64,000 bases of DNA, from contig NZ_WHUG01000009.1 of NCBI RefSeq assembly GCF_009380215.1, positions 62,001 through 126,000 of the forward strand, read 5' to 3'. Shown one piece after another: positions 1 through 8,968 of the stretch (positions are counted from its first letter, which is position 1; every line of letters begins with the position of its first letter). The notes below the pieces were generated by a model, which saw only the letters and a list, made by a program, of their open reading frames with translations, had not been told where the DNA came from and made no database searches. The DNA is from Rugamonas aquatica. Its GTDB lineage: Bacteria; Pseudomonadota; Gammaproteobacteria; Burkholderiales; Burkholderiaceae_D. A program made the position numbers and the translations under genes.

Positions 1-99
1 TGGAATGGCGTCCGGCATGGCTGCCGGGACGGTTGGGACTTGCTGGGATATGACCGGGTGCATCAACACAGCGAAGACGACATGCGGCCGTCCAGGCGA

Positions 100-285
100 C
101 TACGACGGATCGCCGCGCCCCGCAGCCAGCCGCGCGGCCGGCTCCGACTGGACCGGCTCGGCGATGGAGCGAACACGGCGAATCCAGCCAGCAGCAGACA
201 GCACGGACGCCGCGGCGTACGCGGGCGCGGCAGCCCGCCTCCTCCGAGCAAAGCACAGCGCACACCAATATTGGAAACGTTGCAT
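100..285 (-). CDS. Possible small CxxC protein
   Basis: A 61-residue frame beginning MQRFQYWCALCFARR, with one CxxC near the N-terminus and an arginine-rich stretch. An AGGAGATCATC sequence lies upstream and resembles the ribosome sites of the nearby nrd genes, but it is better spaced for an ATG eight bases earlier in another frame, whose product looks less protein-like. It is codirectional with the nrd operon. I do not recognise a family; it may be non-coding. Confidence 0.25.
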   Translation of the reverse strand: MQRFQYWCALCFARRRRAAAPAYAAASVLSAAGWIRRVRSIAEPVQSEPAARLAAGRGDPS

Positions 286-573
286 GGGAACATGATGATC
301 TCCTGATAAATGCGAGACGCACCGATCCCAAGGCGGGAAACGGTATCCCGCTGGTGGGCACCCGGAAGCCGGGTGTGAAGAGCGTGACGTGTCCGCCGGA
401 GGCGACGCACGCAACGACATGCAGAACTACAACTTTGGCGATATCGAGGACGGTGCTTTAATACGGGTATCGCGCGCAGCGTCGCCTGAACGGCGAACTC
501 GGCACCGGCGACCGTCGTGCCAGTACAAAGGTTGGAGCGGAATGACTCCGCAAAGTGCTCCTGCAGTCTAGAC

Positions 574-602
574 GCAGCCGGCCGCCAACGGCAACCGGCT
601 GC
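574..602 (-). terminator. Hairpin downstream of the nrd operon
   Basis: Perfect 8-bp arms (GCAGCCGG and CCGGCTGC) around a 13-nt loop, 27 bp past the stop codon of the last gene of the minus-strand operon. No T-tract follows on the minus strand, so it is not a classical intrinsic terminator; it could stabilise the 3' end or act with Rho. Confidence 0.3.
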
Positions 603-628
603 GCCGCATTTCTTGGGGACATGCGACG

Positions 629-1189
629 TCAGTTCGCGGTACCAGGCGCGTCATCAGGGCGGTGCAGGAACACCGTCCAATCCCCGTAGTACTTGCCTCC
701 GTATTGGACCAGTCCATCAACCATCGCTACGTCCACCCATTCATCCACTTCGCTGGCGGCGATACCGCACTGCTCGGCGAAGTGGGCGGCCTCGTCCAGG
801 GTTGGGAGGCGCACGCGCACGGTGGTGTTATAGGTTACGTGGTATGCCAGAATGGGCAGCATGGGGCCGTCGTAGCCCCAATCGTCCATCGCCTGGTCGA
901 TCCTGTCGCGCCCATGGAACAGCGCGAAATAAAGGCCGGCGGGAAGCTGCCGCGCGGCGGCGCTGGCGTAGACCGCCTGCGGCGGCTCGCGCAGTTCGCA
1001 GCGCCGATGCCGCCATTCATAGGTGGTCTGGCCGCCGTCCAGCGACAGCACCGCCACCTGTCCGCCAGGCTCGCCTTGCTCGACGTCCGCAGCCACCGCG
1101 CGCAGCAACTCACCCAGCATCGAGCCATCGGCATGCTCAGGCATGACCGGTCCATACACCACGATTTGCATATGCTGATACATGATCAA
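629..1189 (-). CDS. Hypothetical protein, last gene of the nrd operon
   Basis: A 186-residue acidic, aromatic-rich soluble protein beginning MIMYQHMQIVVYGP. The start is supported by AAGGAATTGATC directly before ATG. It lies 80 bp downstream of nrdB on the same strand, so it is probably cotranscribed with the reductase genes. No signal peptide, membrane segment or recognised motif is visible. A role in dNTP metabolism would be guilt by association only. Confidence 0.65.
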   Translation of the reverse strand: MIMYQHMQIVVYGPVMPEHADGSMLGELLRAVAADVEQGEPGGQVAVLSLDGGQTTYEWRHRRCELREPPQAVYASAAARQLPAGLYFALFHGRDRIDQAMDDWGYDGPMLPILAYHVTYNTTVRVRLPTLDEAAHFAEQCGIAASEVDEWVDVAMVDGLVQYGGKYYGDWTVFLHRPDDAPGTAN

Positions 1190-1269
1190 TTCCTTTCGGT
1201 ATAGAGGGAAGGCCGGTGCGGCTGCACCGGCCCCTTACACACAATCCGATACGGGTCGCAGTGCAGACT

Positions 1270-2322
1270 TCAGTCCCAGGCCAGACCGACATTGCTCTGG
1301 TACTCGACCACCCGAGTCTCGAAGTAGTTGCGCTCCTTCTTCAGGTCCACCATTTCACTCATCCACAGGAAGGGGTTGCGCGCCTGGGGGTACAAGTCGC
1401 CCAGCCCGACTTGCTGGGCGCGGCGGTTGGCCACAAAGCACACATAGTCCTTGAACATCCAGGCATTCAAACCCAGCACGCCGCGCGGCATGGTGTCGAC
1501 CGCATAGCGGTATTCCAGCTGCACCGCATCGGCAAACAAGGAACGCAGTTCGGCCTGGAACCCCGGTGTCCACAGCTGTGGATTCTCCAGCTTGATCGTA
1601 TTCACTAGGTCGATACCGAAGTTGCAGTGCATCGACTCGTCACGCAGGATGTACTGGTACTGCTCGGCCGCTCCTGTCATCTTGTTCTGCCGTCCCAAGG
1701 CGAGGATCTGCGCAAAGCCCACATAGAAGAACAGACCTTCCATCAGGCACGCGAACACCACCAGCGACTTCAGCAACGCCTGGTCGCTGGCCGGTGTACC
1801 GGTGGCAAACGCAGGGTCGGTCAGCGTCGCGATAAAGGGCAGCAGGAACTGGTCCTTGTCCCGTATGGCCGGCACTTCCCGGTAGGCGTTGAAGATTTCC
1901 CCCTCATCGAGCCCCAATGACTCGACGATGTACAGATAGGCGTGGGTGTGGATGGCCTCCTCGAAGGCTTGGCGCAACAAGTACTGACGACACTCCGGCG
2001 CTGTGATATGGCGGTAGGTGCCGAGCACAATGTTGTTGGCGGCCAGCGAATCGGCCGTCACAAAGAAGCCGAGATTACGCTTGACGATCAGGCGCTCGTC
2101 ATCGGTCAGTCCGGCCGGGTCCCGCCACAGCTGGATGTCGCGCTGCATATTCACTTCCTGCGGCATCCAGTGATTGGCGCAACCGGCCAGGTATTTGTCC
2201 CACGCCCAGTGGTACTTGAACGGCACCAGCTGGTTGACGTCGGTTTTGCCATTGATCACCCGCTTGTCTTCGGCGTCCACCCGTGACCCGGGCACGGACA
2301 GCCCGTCTGTTGCAGTTGTCAT
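1270..2322 (-). CDS. nrdB: Ribonucleotide-diphosphate reductase, beta subunit (class Ia)
   Basis: The 350-residue radical-generating subunit of class Ia ribonucleotide reductase; it houses the diiron-tyrosyl radical cofactor used by NrdA to convert ribonucleoside diphosphates to deoxyribonucleotides. All expected ligands are visible: Asp91, Glu122, His125, Glu195, Glu229, His232, and the radical tyrosine is Tyr129 (EEAIHTHAY). The motifs [24 protein letters not shown] and [11 protein letters not shown] fit the family, and the length is normal. The start has AGGAGCAGATC before ATG. It follows nrdA by 58 bp. A mobile element carrying its own class Ia RNR recalls large phages and megaplasmids, where it boosts dNTP supply during replication (inference). 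Confidence 0.96.
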   Translation of the reverse strand: MTTATDGLSVPGSRVDAEDKRVINGKTDVNQLVPFKYHWAWDKYLAGCANHWMPQEVNMQRDIQLWRDPAGLTDDERLIVKRNLGFFVTADSLAANNIVLGTYRHITAPECRQYLLRQAFEEAIHTHAYLYIVESLGLDEGEIFNAYREVPAIRDKDQFLLPFIATLTDPAFATGTPASDQALLKSLVVFACLMEGLFFYVGFAQILALGRQNKMTGAAEQYQYILRDESMHCNFGIDLVNTIKLENPQLWTPGFQAELRSLFADAVQLEYRYAVDTMPRGVLGLNAWMFKDYVCFVANRRAQQVGLGDLYPQARNPFLWMSEMVDLKKERNYFETRVVEYQSNVGLAWD

Positions 2323-2380
2323 GATCTGCTCCTGTTAAGGGTTGTGGCGCGGCCACATGGCCGCACCGGTGTTGCTGTCG

Positions 2381-5149
2381 CTACTGGCAAGCCTCGCACG
2401 GCCCGCCGTCCTCGCCACGCCCGAGCGCACATTGAATGCCTTGCGTGACCGGCACGGCATTCAAGCCGCCGGCGCGGCCGGTCGACTTGTCGACGCCGCT
2501 GGCCTGGACCACGCGCAAGTAATAGGTCGTCTTCAACCCGCGGCGCCAGGCCAGGCCATACAGCTCGTCGAGCTGGCTGCCGCTCGGCTGAACCACATAC
2601 AAGGTCAACGACTGCGCCTGGTCGACCCATTTCTGGCGCCGCGCGGCGGCCTCCACCAGCCAGCGCGGATCAGTCTCGAACGCGGTGCGATAGATCTCCT
2701 TCAAATGCTTGGGCACCCGCTCGATGTTGGCGACGCTGCCGTCGTAATGCTTCAGGTCCGCCACCATCGCAGCGTCCCACAAGCCGTGATATTTCAGGTC
2801 CCGCACCAGATACTGATTGAGCTCGGTGAATTCGCCGAACAGGTTGGACTTCACGTACAGTTGCTGGAACGCTGGCTCGTTCGAGGGCGACACCCCGGCG
2901 ATGTTGGCGATGGTCGCCGTGGGCGCGATGGCGACGCAGTTCGAATTGCGCATGCCAAACGCGCGTATCCGGTCCAGCAACGCCCCGTAGTTACAGGCCG
3001 CATAGCTTTCCCGGTCGACGTCGAGCAGGTCGGCGCCGCGCTCCGCCGCCAGCCAATCCAGCGTGTCGCGGGGCAAGACGCCCTTGTCCCATAATGAGCC
3101 GGCGTAGCTGCCGTATCTTCCCCTCTCCTCGGCCAATTCGGTCGAGGCCCAGTAGGCGAAATAGCAGAACATCTCGGTCAGACTGTCCGCCTCCGCCACC
3201 GCTGTCGGGCTGCCATAAGCAATCCCTGTAGCGTGCAGCACATCCTGGAACCCCATCATCCCCAGACCCACCGGACGGTGCAACTGATTGGCGCGGCCAG
3301 CCTTGTCGACCGTGTACAGGTTCAGGTCGATGCTGTTGTCCAACATCCTCATCGCCACCGAGATGGTCCTGCGCAGGCAGTTGAAGTCGTACTTGCCACC
3401 CACCAGGTGGACCACCAGGTTGACCGAACCCAAGTTGCATACGGCGACTTCGTCGGCGCAGGTGTTGAGAGTGACCTCGGTGCAGAGGTTGGAACTGTGC
3501 ACCACGCCGGCGTGCTGCTGCGGGTTGCGGACATTGCACGGATCCTTGAACGTGATCCAAGGATGGCCGGTCTCATACAGCATGGTGAGCATCTTGCGCC
3601 ACAGATCCTTGGCGGCCACGGTCCTGGAGTCGATCGCCCCCCTGGCCGCGAGCCGCTCGTAGCGCTGGTATGCTTCGTCGAACGCCTTGCCGTACAGGTC
3701 ATGCAAGTCCGGCACGTCGGATGGCGAGAACAGCGTCCAGTTGCTGTTGCCCAGCACGCGCTTCATGAACAGGTCGGGTATCCACCCGGCGGTGTTCATG
3801 TCGTGGGTGCGGCGCCGGTCGTCGCCGACGTTCTTGCGCAGTTCCAGGAACTGTTCAATGTCCATGTGCCACGTCTCCAGATAGGCACAGACAGCGCCCT
3901 GGCGCTTGCCTCCCTGGTTGACCGCCACCGCGGTGTCGTTGACCACCTTCAGGAACGGCACCACGCCCTGCGACTTGCCGTTCGTGCCCTTGATGCGACT
4001 GCCCATCGCGCGCACCGGCGTCCAGTCGTTGCCGAGGCCGCCGGAGTACTTGGCCAGCAGCGCGTTTTCCTTGATGGCGTCATAGATCCCTTCCAGGTCG
4101 TCCGGCACCGTGGTCAAAAAACACGAGGCCAGCTGCGGCCGCGCGGTTCCGGCGTTGAACAGCGTCGGCGTCGATGGCAGAAACTCCAGCCGCGACAACA
4201 CCTGGTAGAACTCAATCGCCCAGAATTCCCGATCGGCTTCACCGATCGCGAGCCCCATGGCGATACGCATGAACATGGCCTGCGGGTGTTCCAGCAAGCG
4301 CTCGCCGTCACGCTGCAGGTAGCGGTCGTGCAAAGTCTGCAAGCCGAGGTAGCGGAACAGCCCGTCCCGCTCGGGGCACAGCCGCTGCGCCAAGCGGCCG
4401 CAGTCGAACTGCTTCATGCGCGCGTCCAGCAGGCCGGCGTCTACGGCCCAGGCGATGTAGCGCGGGAAGTGGTCGCGGTAGGCGGCGCGCGCGCCGCGCT
4501 GGTCCTGCACCTCGCCCAGCACCTCGCGCTGGATCGAGCCGAGCAGCAGGCCTGCCGCCAGCTGGTCGTATTCGGGATCGGTCTCCATCAACGAGCGCGC
4601 CGCCAGCAGCAATGCGCGGTCCACATCGGCGGCGCCGGCGCCGTCGAACAAGTCGCGCAATGCGGCGCCGGCTACGCGTTTGATGTCCACCATCGGTAGC
4701 TTGCTGGCGCAATCGGCCACCCGCGCTTCCAACTCGTGAAGCGACAGCGAAGCGCCATCAGCCAGCCTGAGCGTGACTCGCTGACGATGGGTGCCGTCGG
4801 TCCGCGCCGCCTTGCGGGCGGCCCGGTAGAGCACGTAGCCGCGAGCAATCCGATGCTCCGAGTGGTGCATCAGGGCTTGCTCGACCAGATCCTGTATCTC
4901 CTCGATGGGCACCGACTTCTCGGGCCGCGCGGCCAGCGCCGAGTCAACGTGCTCAACCAGCTCGTCGATCTGCGCCATCTGCGACTGCGCCAGCACAGAC
5001 TGCCCGCCGACCCAGGCCACGCCGTTCTCGTCGTTCAAAAAGGCGCACTCCAGCGCCCGACGGATCTTGCTCGCGTCGTAACGCACCACCGATCCGTCGC
5101 GCTTGAGCACCAGGGCGGTGCGGCGCAATTCCATGGTTTGCTCACTCAT
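2381..5149 (-). CDS. nrdA: Ribonucleoside-diphosphate reductase, alpha subunit (class Ia)
   Basis: The 922-residue catalytic subunit of class Ia RNR. It has an N-terminal ATP-cone starting around residue 8 (ALVLKRDGSVVRYDASKI), which normally gives dATP/ATP activity control. The first redox cysteine is in LASCF, the thiyl-radical cysteine in SSNLCTE, its partner cysteine in AVCNLGSVNL, the radical-relay tyrosine pair in KTTYYLR, and the phosphate loop in APTATIANIAG. A C-terminal shuttle CxxC is present (Cys918, Cys921). I chose the start at 5149 because AGGAGAAAGATC precedes it; a longer frame upstream lacks such a site and would overlap the next gene. All catalytic parts appear intact. Confidence 0.97.
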   Translation of the reverse strand: MSEQTMELRRTALVLKRDGSVVRYDASKIRRALECAFLNDENGVAWVGGQSVLAQSQMAQIDELVEHVDSALAARPEKSVPIEEIQDLVEQALMHHSEHRIARGYVLYRAARKAARTDGTHRQRVTLRLADGASLSLHELEARVADCASKLPMVDIKRVAGAALRDLFDGAGAADVDRALLLAARSLMETDPEYDQLAAGLLLGSIQREVLGEVQDQRGARAAYRDHFPRYIAWAVDAGLLDARMKQFDCGRLAQRLCPERDGLFRYLGLQTLHDRYLQRDGERLLEHPQAMFMRIAMGLAIGEADREFWAIEFYQVLSRLEFLPSTPTLFNAGTARPQLASCFLTTVPDDLEGIYDAIKENALLAKYSGGLGNDWTPVRAMGSRIKGTNGKSQGVVPFLKVVNDTAVAVNQGGKRQGAVCAYLETWHMDIEQFLELRKNVGDDRRRTHDMNTAGWIPDLFMKRVLGNSNWTLFSPSDVPDLHDLYGKAFDEAYQRYERLAARGAIDSRTVAAKDLWRKMLTMLYETGHPWITFKDPCNVRNPQQHAGVVHSSNLCTEVTLNTCADEVAVCNLGSVNLVVHLVGGKYDFNCLRRTISVAMRMLDNSIDLNLYTVDKAGRANQLHRPVGLGMMGFQDVLHATGIAYGSPTAVAEADSLTEMFCYFAYWASTELAEERGRYGSYAGSLWDKGVLPRDTLDWLAAERGADLLDVDRESYAACNYGALLDRIRAFGMRNSNCVAIAPTATIANIAGVSPSNEPAFQQLYVKSNLFGEFTELNQYLVRDLKYHGLWDAAMVADLKHYDGSVANIERVPKHLKEIYRTAFETDPRWLVEAAARRQKWVDQAQSLTLYVVQPSGSQLDELYGLAWRRGLKTTYYLRVVQASGVDKSTGRAGGLNAVPVTQGIQCALGRGEDGGPCEACQ

Positions 5150-5256
5150 GATCTTTCTCCTATAAAATTTGCATCGTAGGGAGGTGACTGCGGCCGACAT
5201 TGTTCCTGCACAGGAACCGGCACGGCCGCAGGCCGTTGCGCGGAAATGGCCGCGCT

Positions 5257-6237
5257 TTACTGCACTTCCTGCACTGCGTGAACGTCCTGCGGGCCAGCCG
5301 TGCCCAACGCAAGCCGGCTCCGGTTGGCAACCGTTTCGACCCCGTAGGCCCAGCGGCCAAAGGCGGTCAGCATCAGTGTCCTGCCGCTCCACCACGCCAG
5401 GCCGCCGTCAATCAGCAAGGCCCTGTCGGCTTCGGACACGTCCTGCCAGCCCCCGGTCAGCGGACTGGCAACCGTATCCGCGACACGCTCGGCAAAATAT
5501 CGCCGCGCCGCCGGCGTCAGTTCGGTGTAGGCCACCTGTGCCGCGCGATCCATCAATCCAGACGGACACACTGTCCCCGCCACCAGGGCGTCATGGGCCA
5601 GGGTCGCTTCCCGCAACTCCCAGCCGGCCAGCAGCAGCACGGCAAAATCGAGGCGGTCGCTCTGCGCCTGCTGGTCGTAGAACAACTCCGGCAGTTCAAC
5701 CAGCCGGGTTTCGCTGATGACCTGCTCGAAGTAATCGACCCGCTGGCGCCCGCGGATGCATTCCCGGGCATCGATCAATGCGTCGCGCAACAACCGCAAC
5801 ACGCGGGCCGGACGCAGGCTGCGCATACCCTCATCGGGCGCGTGACACAAGCCGTAGTGCACGCCTTCGATGCCGAAGTCGCAGAACATTTCGGCGTCCG
5901 AACGACCGGCTGTACGGGAATATGCGCAGCTTGCGCACAAGCCGTATCCCTTGGCCAACGCATACCAGTGGCGCCCCAGCGTGCTGGCATTGCAGCAGCA
6001 GCACAGCAGCGCACGCAGTGGGCTGCCATCGACCGCCAGCAGCGCACGCAGCTGGTTGCGCATCTCGCGCGCCTGGGCCTGGAGCGGCACGATGTTGAAG
6101 TCGTCCGGCGGCAACCCGCTCGCACACGCCTCGTATCCGCTATCCATCTGCAGCCGCTCAATCCGATGATCCAGCGCGACCAGACTGGCCGCGACCTGCT
6201 TGGTCTGGACGAGCACTTTCTCCATGGGTCTATCCAT
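5257..6237 (-). CDS. Cysteine-rich protein, paralogue of the next gene
   Basis: A 326-residue protein whose first ~150 residues carry a putative zinc-binding region: CCCCNAS, then GRHWYALAKGYGLCASC, then FGIEGVHYGLC. The same layout occurs in the adjacent gene at 6434-6976, so the two are tandem paralogues. The start at 6237 is preceded by AGGAGAAAGATC, identical to the nrdA ribosome site. The C-terminal half (about 170 residues) has no counterpart in the paralogue and no recognised motif. It sits 107 bp upstream of nrdA in the same operon. Function unknown; nucleic-acid binding or a regulatory role is possible. Confidence 0.75.
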   Translation of the reverse strand: MDRPMEKVLVQTKQVAASLVALDHRIERLQMDSGYEACASGLPPDDFNIVPLQAQAREMRNQLRALLAVDGSPLRALLCCCCNASTLGRHWYALAKGYGLCASCAYSRTAGRSDAEMFCDFGIEGVHYGLCHAPDEGMRSLRPARVLRLLRDALIDARECIRGRQRVDYFEQVISETRLVELPELFYDQQAQSDRLDFAVLLLAGWELREATLAHDALVAGTVCPSGLMDRAAQVAYTELTPAARRYFAERVADTVASPLTGGWQDVSEADRALLIDGGLAWWSGRTLMLTAFGRWAYGVETVANRSRLALGTAGPQDVHAVQEVQ

Positions 6238-6433
6238 GATCTTTCTCCTTGGGGGTGGTGGCAGGGCCGGATGGCCGCTACCGCTTCGAATAAGAACTGC
6301 GCCAAGCGAAGCCGCGCGGCCTCTGGGCCGTCCGTCACTATGGCGCCGCAATGGCTACGTCACTCGCTCTGGGGACGAGGCAGCAGGCAACCAGTGCCGG
6401 CTTGCCGTATGCGATGCAGCCGAATGGCGCCGC

Positions 6434-6976
6434 TCAACTGGCCGACAATGAAGCGCCTATGACATCGCCGCCGGCTCCTTGATGTCCAACACGGGCGGGA
6501 TCTCCGTTCCGGTCAGCCGGCGCGGGTGCCCAGGCAAGGTCGCCAGAGTCCTCGATGTGCGCGGCTGCATGATCGGCCGCTTCGCAATCGCCGCAATGCA
6601 CACCTTCAATGCCGAAGGTGGCCAACAGCGGCTCGCCGGACGCTCGTTGTCGCTCCAGTCCGATGCAGGCGGCGCATAGGCCCTTCCCCGTCGGCATTCC
6701 GAACCACGGGCGTCCCATGGTCGGCGTACCGCAATGCCAGCAGGCTAGCTTGCGCAGCGGTGTTGCGCTCACCCTAAGCAGCGCAACGAACTGTCTGCGT
6801 AACAAACTGACCCGTTCATGGTGCTGCTGGTACGCCGGCGCCAGCTTCACACGGCCGGTGCTCAATGCATCGGCGCCCTGCTGCATCTGGTAGTCCAGGA
6901 AGCGGCTTTCGGCCAACTGAAGATGGATCGCCAGCGCCATGGCAGGCTCGATCACTTTGTCGATGATGGTTTCCAT
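6434..6976 (-). CDS. Cysteine-rich protein, shorter paralogue
   Basis: A 180-residue protein starting METIIDKVIE, with AAGGAACATC before the ATG. Its middle matches the neighbouring 326-residue protein: a CWHCG ribbon, GRPWFGMPTGKGLCAAC, and FGIEGVHCGDC. Four CxxC-type pairs suggest one or two zinc sites. It lacks the long C-terminal extension of its paralogue and ends with a serine/alanine-rich tail. It is the second gene of the minus-strand operon leading to nrdAB. No family is recognised. Confidence 0.7.
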   Translation of the reverse strand: METIIDKVIEPAMALAIHLQLAESRFLDYQMQQGADALSTGRVKLAPAYQQHHERVSLLRRQFVALLRVSATPLRKLACWHCGTPTMGRPWFGMPTGKGLCAACIGLERQRASGEPLLATFGIEGVHCGDCEAADHAAAHIEDSGDLAWAPAPADRNGDPARVGHQGAGGDVIGASLSAS

Positions 6977-7167
6977 GATGTTCCTTTCCAAAATGTCTGC
7001 ACAACTTATCCGCTGCGCCGATGCGCGCATACACCGGTCCAAGGGACTGGCAATTGCAACGCCACGGGCATGGAACGGGAATGGCAGCGGCCCGACGCGG
7101 TGGGGACCGACGGCCAACAGGGTGGGGGCAGACGGCACACCGGAGCGGGTGTCGTCTGCGGTACAAC

Positions 7168-7545
7168 TCATGAAACATGGCGATTGCCAGATCGCCACAG
7201 ACTCAAGGCGTTGCTTTCGGCGTAATACAGCGCCAACACCAACCGCCTTTCCATGCCACTGAGACTTTCCAGCGGCACGCATTCGACTTCATGGACCTTG
7301 CCGTCATCAGCCAGCAGGTTCCAACCGCCAACAATCTCCTCGGCGGAGGCCAGGGAGCTGGCGGGGAAAAACAACCTCCGACACTTCAGCTCCTCCTCCA
7401 ACCATTCCGCAACCAGACCTTCAACAGGACCGACGGCGTCATCGCGCAACAGCCGCCACTGCGTCAGGGCAACGCCACCATCGATGCGCAACAGCGCACC
7501 ATCGGACAGCCGGTCCTCGACCACTTGTAAAGCTACCAAACTCAT
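7168..7545 (-). CDS. Hypothetical protein, first gene of the nrd operon
   Basis: A 125-residue acidic soluble protein beginning MSLVALQVVEDRLSDG, with GGAGGATGCG ahead of the ATG. It is the first gene of the presumed transcript running through two cysteine-rich proteins to nrdA, nrdB and a further hypothetical gene. A GC-rich hairpin (7583-7612) lies 38 nt before its start codon, and a structured element lies further upstream. No motif is recognised. Confidence 0.65.
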   Translation of the reverse strand: MSLVALQVVEDRLSDGALLRIDGGVALTQWRLLRDDAVGPVEGLVAEWLEEELKCRRLFFPASSLASAEEIVGGWNLLADDGKVHEVECVPLESLSGMERRLVLALYYAESNALSLWRSGNRHVS

Positions 7546-7582
7546 CGCATCCTCCATACAAAAAAAGCGGGAGGACAGCGAT

Positions 7583-7612
7583 CCCCGTAAAGGGCGAAGT
7601 CGCCCCACGGGG
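7583..7612 (-). promoter_or_regulatory. Leader hairpin before the nrd operon
   Basis: Nested perfect pairing: CCCCGT with ACGGGG on the outside and GGGCG with CGCCC inside, around a short loop. It lies 38 nt upstream of the first start codon, inside the presumed leader. Similar GC-rich hairpins occur at comparable distances before starts 31845 and 28470, which suggests a shared leader feature rather than a terminator. Confidence 0.45.
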
Positions 7613-7744
7613 TGATAAACCAGAACCAAGTTCGGCCTTGCGTGCTAGACGGCGCACCAGGAACGCTTGTCCAGCAAGAACTGCGGCCAAACCACGTTGT
7701 AGAACATTGAAACCAAGACGTAAACCGTCGTTGCTTATGGCTGG

Positions 7745-7940
7745 ATGTAATGCTGTCGGCTTCGCCGCAGACGGCTACCAGCTGCCATCACGAAAAATCT
7801 TTGGACGCAGAACGCCAACGAGGGCGCAATCGCCTCGAAAGATTTTTCCCTCGCGCCCGGTGCCGGACGCCTTCCCATTGCGGGGTACTACATGGTGGTC
7901 TATGCTTGCCGTTGCTCGCAGGGCTAGCTTCTGCATGTGG
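7745..7940. ncRNA. Structured intergenic element, copy 1
   Basis: A conserved block shared with 31938-32135. The core is a stem whose 5' arm reads AAATCTTT (from about 7795) and 3' arm AAAGATTT (to about 7845), enclosing the conserved GGACGC and a small inner hairpin with a 4-nt loop. In the other copy the same stem reads AAACCTTT/AAAGGTTT, a compensatory change. Flanking conserved blocks are CCGCAG (7765), CCAGCT (7778) and CGCAGGGCTAGCT (7917). The strand is not certain; in both places it lies upstream of a minus-strand operon. It may be a cis-regulatory leader, a small RNA or a protein/recombination site. No known RNA family was assigned by eye. Confidence 0.6.
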
Positions 7941-8241
7941 ATCAATGTAGGTCGGGCGCATGCCGGCGTCAAGCCTGCTGAAAGCACATAGCGTGCAGGA
8001 AAAGTTCACAGCCTGCACCTATGGTCGGCACCACGGTCCCGGTCTGCAAAGCGCCTTGCCTATCCGCCGACTTCGCCGGCAACCGAGGCTAGGACATACA
8101 GCTACTTCAGCACGGTTGCCGACGATTAAACAAGACTAGGGTCGCGCCCAGCGGGCACGCGGGAACAAAGTAAGCAGCCGCAACTCTTTGCCGCCGTTAT
8201 ACTTCCCTTCATCGATAGGAACTTTAAGAGAGAAGGCAAGC

Positions 8242-8968
8242 ATGAGAGCTTTGGTGTGGGTGTACATGGCCAGCGGCCTGTTGAGTGCGTGCAGCGGAGA
8301 TGAGCGAAGCACCGCGAGCCCAAGCGCGGCGACCATCGCCAACGCCAACGCCACTGCTGCCAAAGCGCTGCCGTTCAACATCGAGAACGCGATGTTGAGT
8401 GACGCCTTTCAACACAATCTCAAGCTCGCCAAAGTTGAGGTCGGCGTAAGCGGCGGTTCAACCCTGGAGTGGGCCGCTACGTCGATCGCAATTGCCGAAG
8501 CGCTTGTCAGACTGGGGGCGGATTCTGTTGAGGTGTCGGTGCGGCGTAACGAGATCACCCAAACGCAAGGCGTGCGCTTCCGCGAAGTCACCCATACCTA
8601 TTACAGCCCAAATCCCAGCCGCTCTGTGTGGGGGCGGGGCAAGAGCTGGCAGTTATTGCAGGCTGACGCAACGCATCTGGCAACCCAGCAAGATGTGGCC
8701 ATCAACGACGAATTCGACGCCCTCAATCAAAAGTTCATCGATAAGGGGATGGACCTTGACGCTGCGGAAAAAAAAGCCGGATCGTTTGTGGCAAAGAAAT
8801 TCCATCTTGCACCGGATTGGCGCCTGCCGGGGGGGGAACATGTTGGATGAATTGCCCCGTGAGTCGATTATCGTCGACGCATCGCCGGCAGCAGACGGCC
8901 TGGCCAAGCTGACTATCTGCCTGGGTGGGAAAGTGGTCCGCATGATGACCGCGTGCAGCGGCGACTAG
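8242..8968 (+). pseudogene. Lipoprotein gene with a frame break at a G-run
   Basis: The first frame (8242-8850) encodes about 202 residues beginning MRALVWVYMASGLLSAC, a lipoprotein signal with lipobox LSAC, then a serine/alanine-rich linker. AGAAGG precedes the start. The frame ends soon after a run of eight Gs (8829-8836), but the +1-type frame continues smoothly from ATG 8840 to 8968 (MLDELPRESIIVDASPA... ending TACSGD), as expected if one base were gained or lost in the G-run. The full product would be about 241 residues in the outer envelope. It could be a phase-variable gene, a pseudogene, or a homopolymer sequencing error. Function not recognised; an immunity-type lipoprotein is possible. 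Confidence 0.6.

Larger units (their letters stand above)
1..628. other. Left-edge region without a convincing gene
   Basis: Several short overlapping reading frames exist on both strands but none has both a good ribosome site and protein-like composition. There is a perfect 7-bp inverted repeat at 359-365/369-375 with a 3-nt loop, and a second hairpin nearer the downstream gene (listed separately). The best coding candidate is a 61-codon frame on the minus strand, also listed separately with low confidence. Confidence 0.5.

Noticed and set aside
3233-4699. Long plus-strand reading frame (488 codons)
   Set aside because: It is antisense to nrdA, whose full set of motifs is conserved; the frame stays open because of high GC and has no ribosome site.
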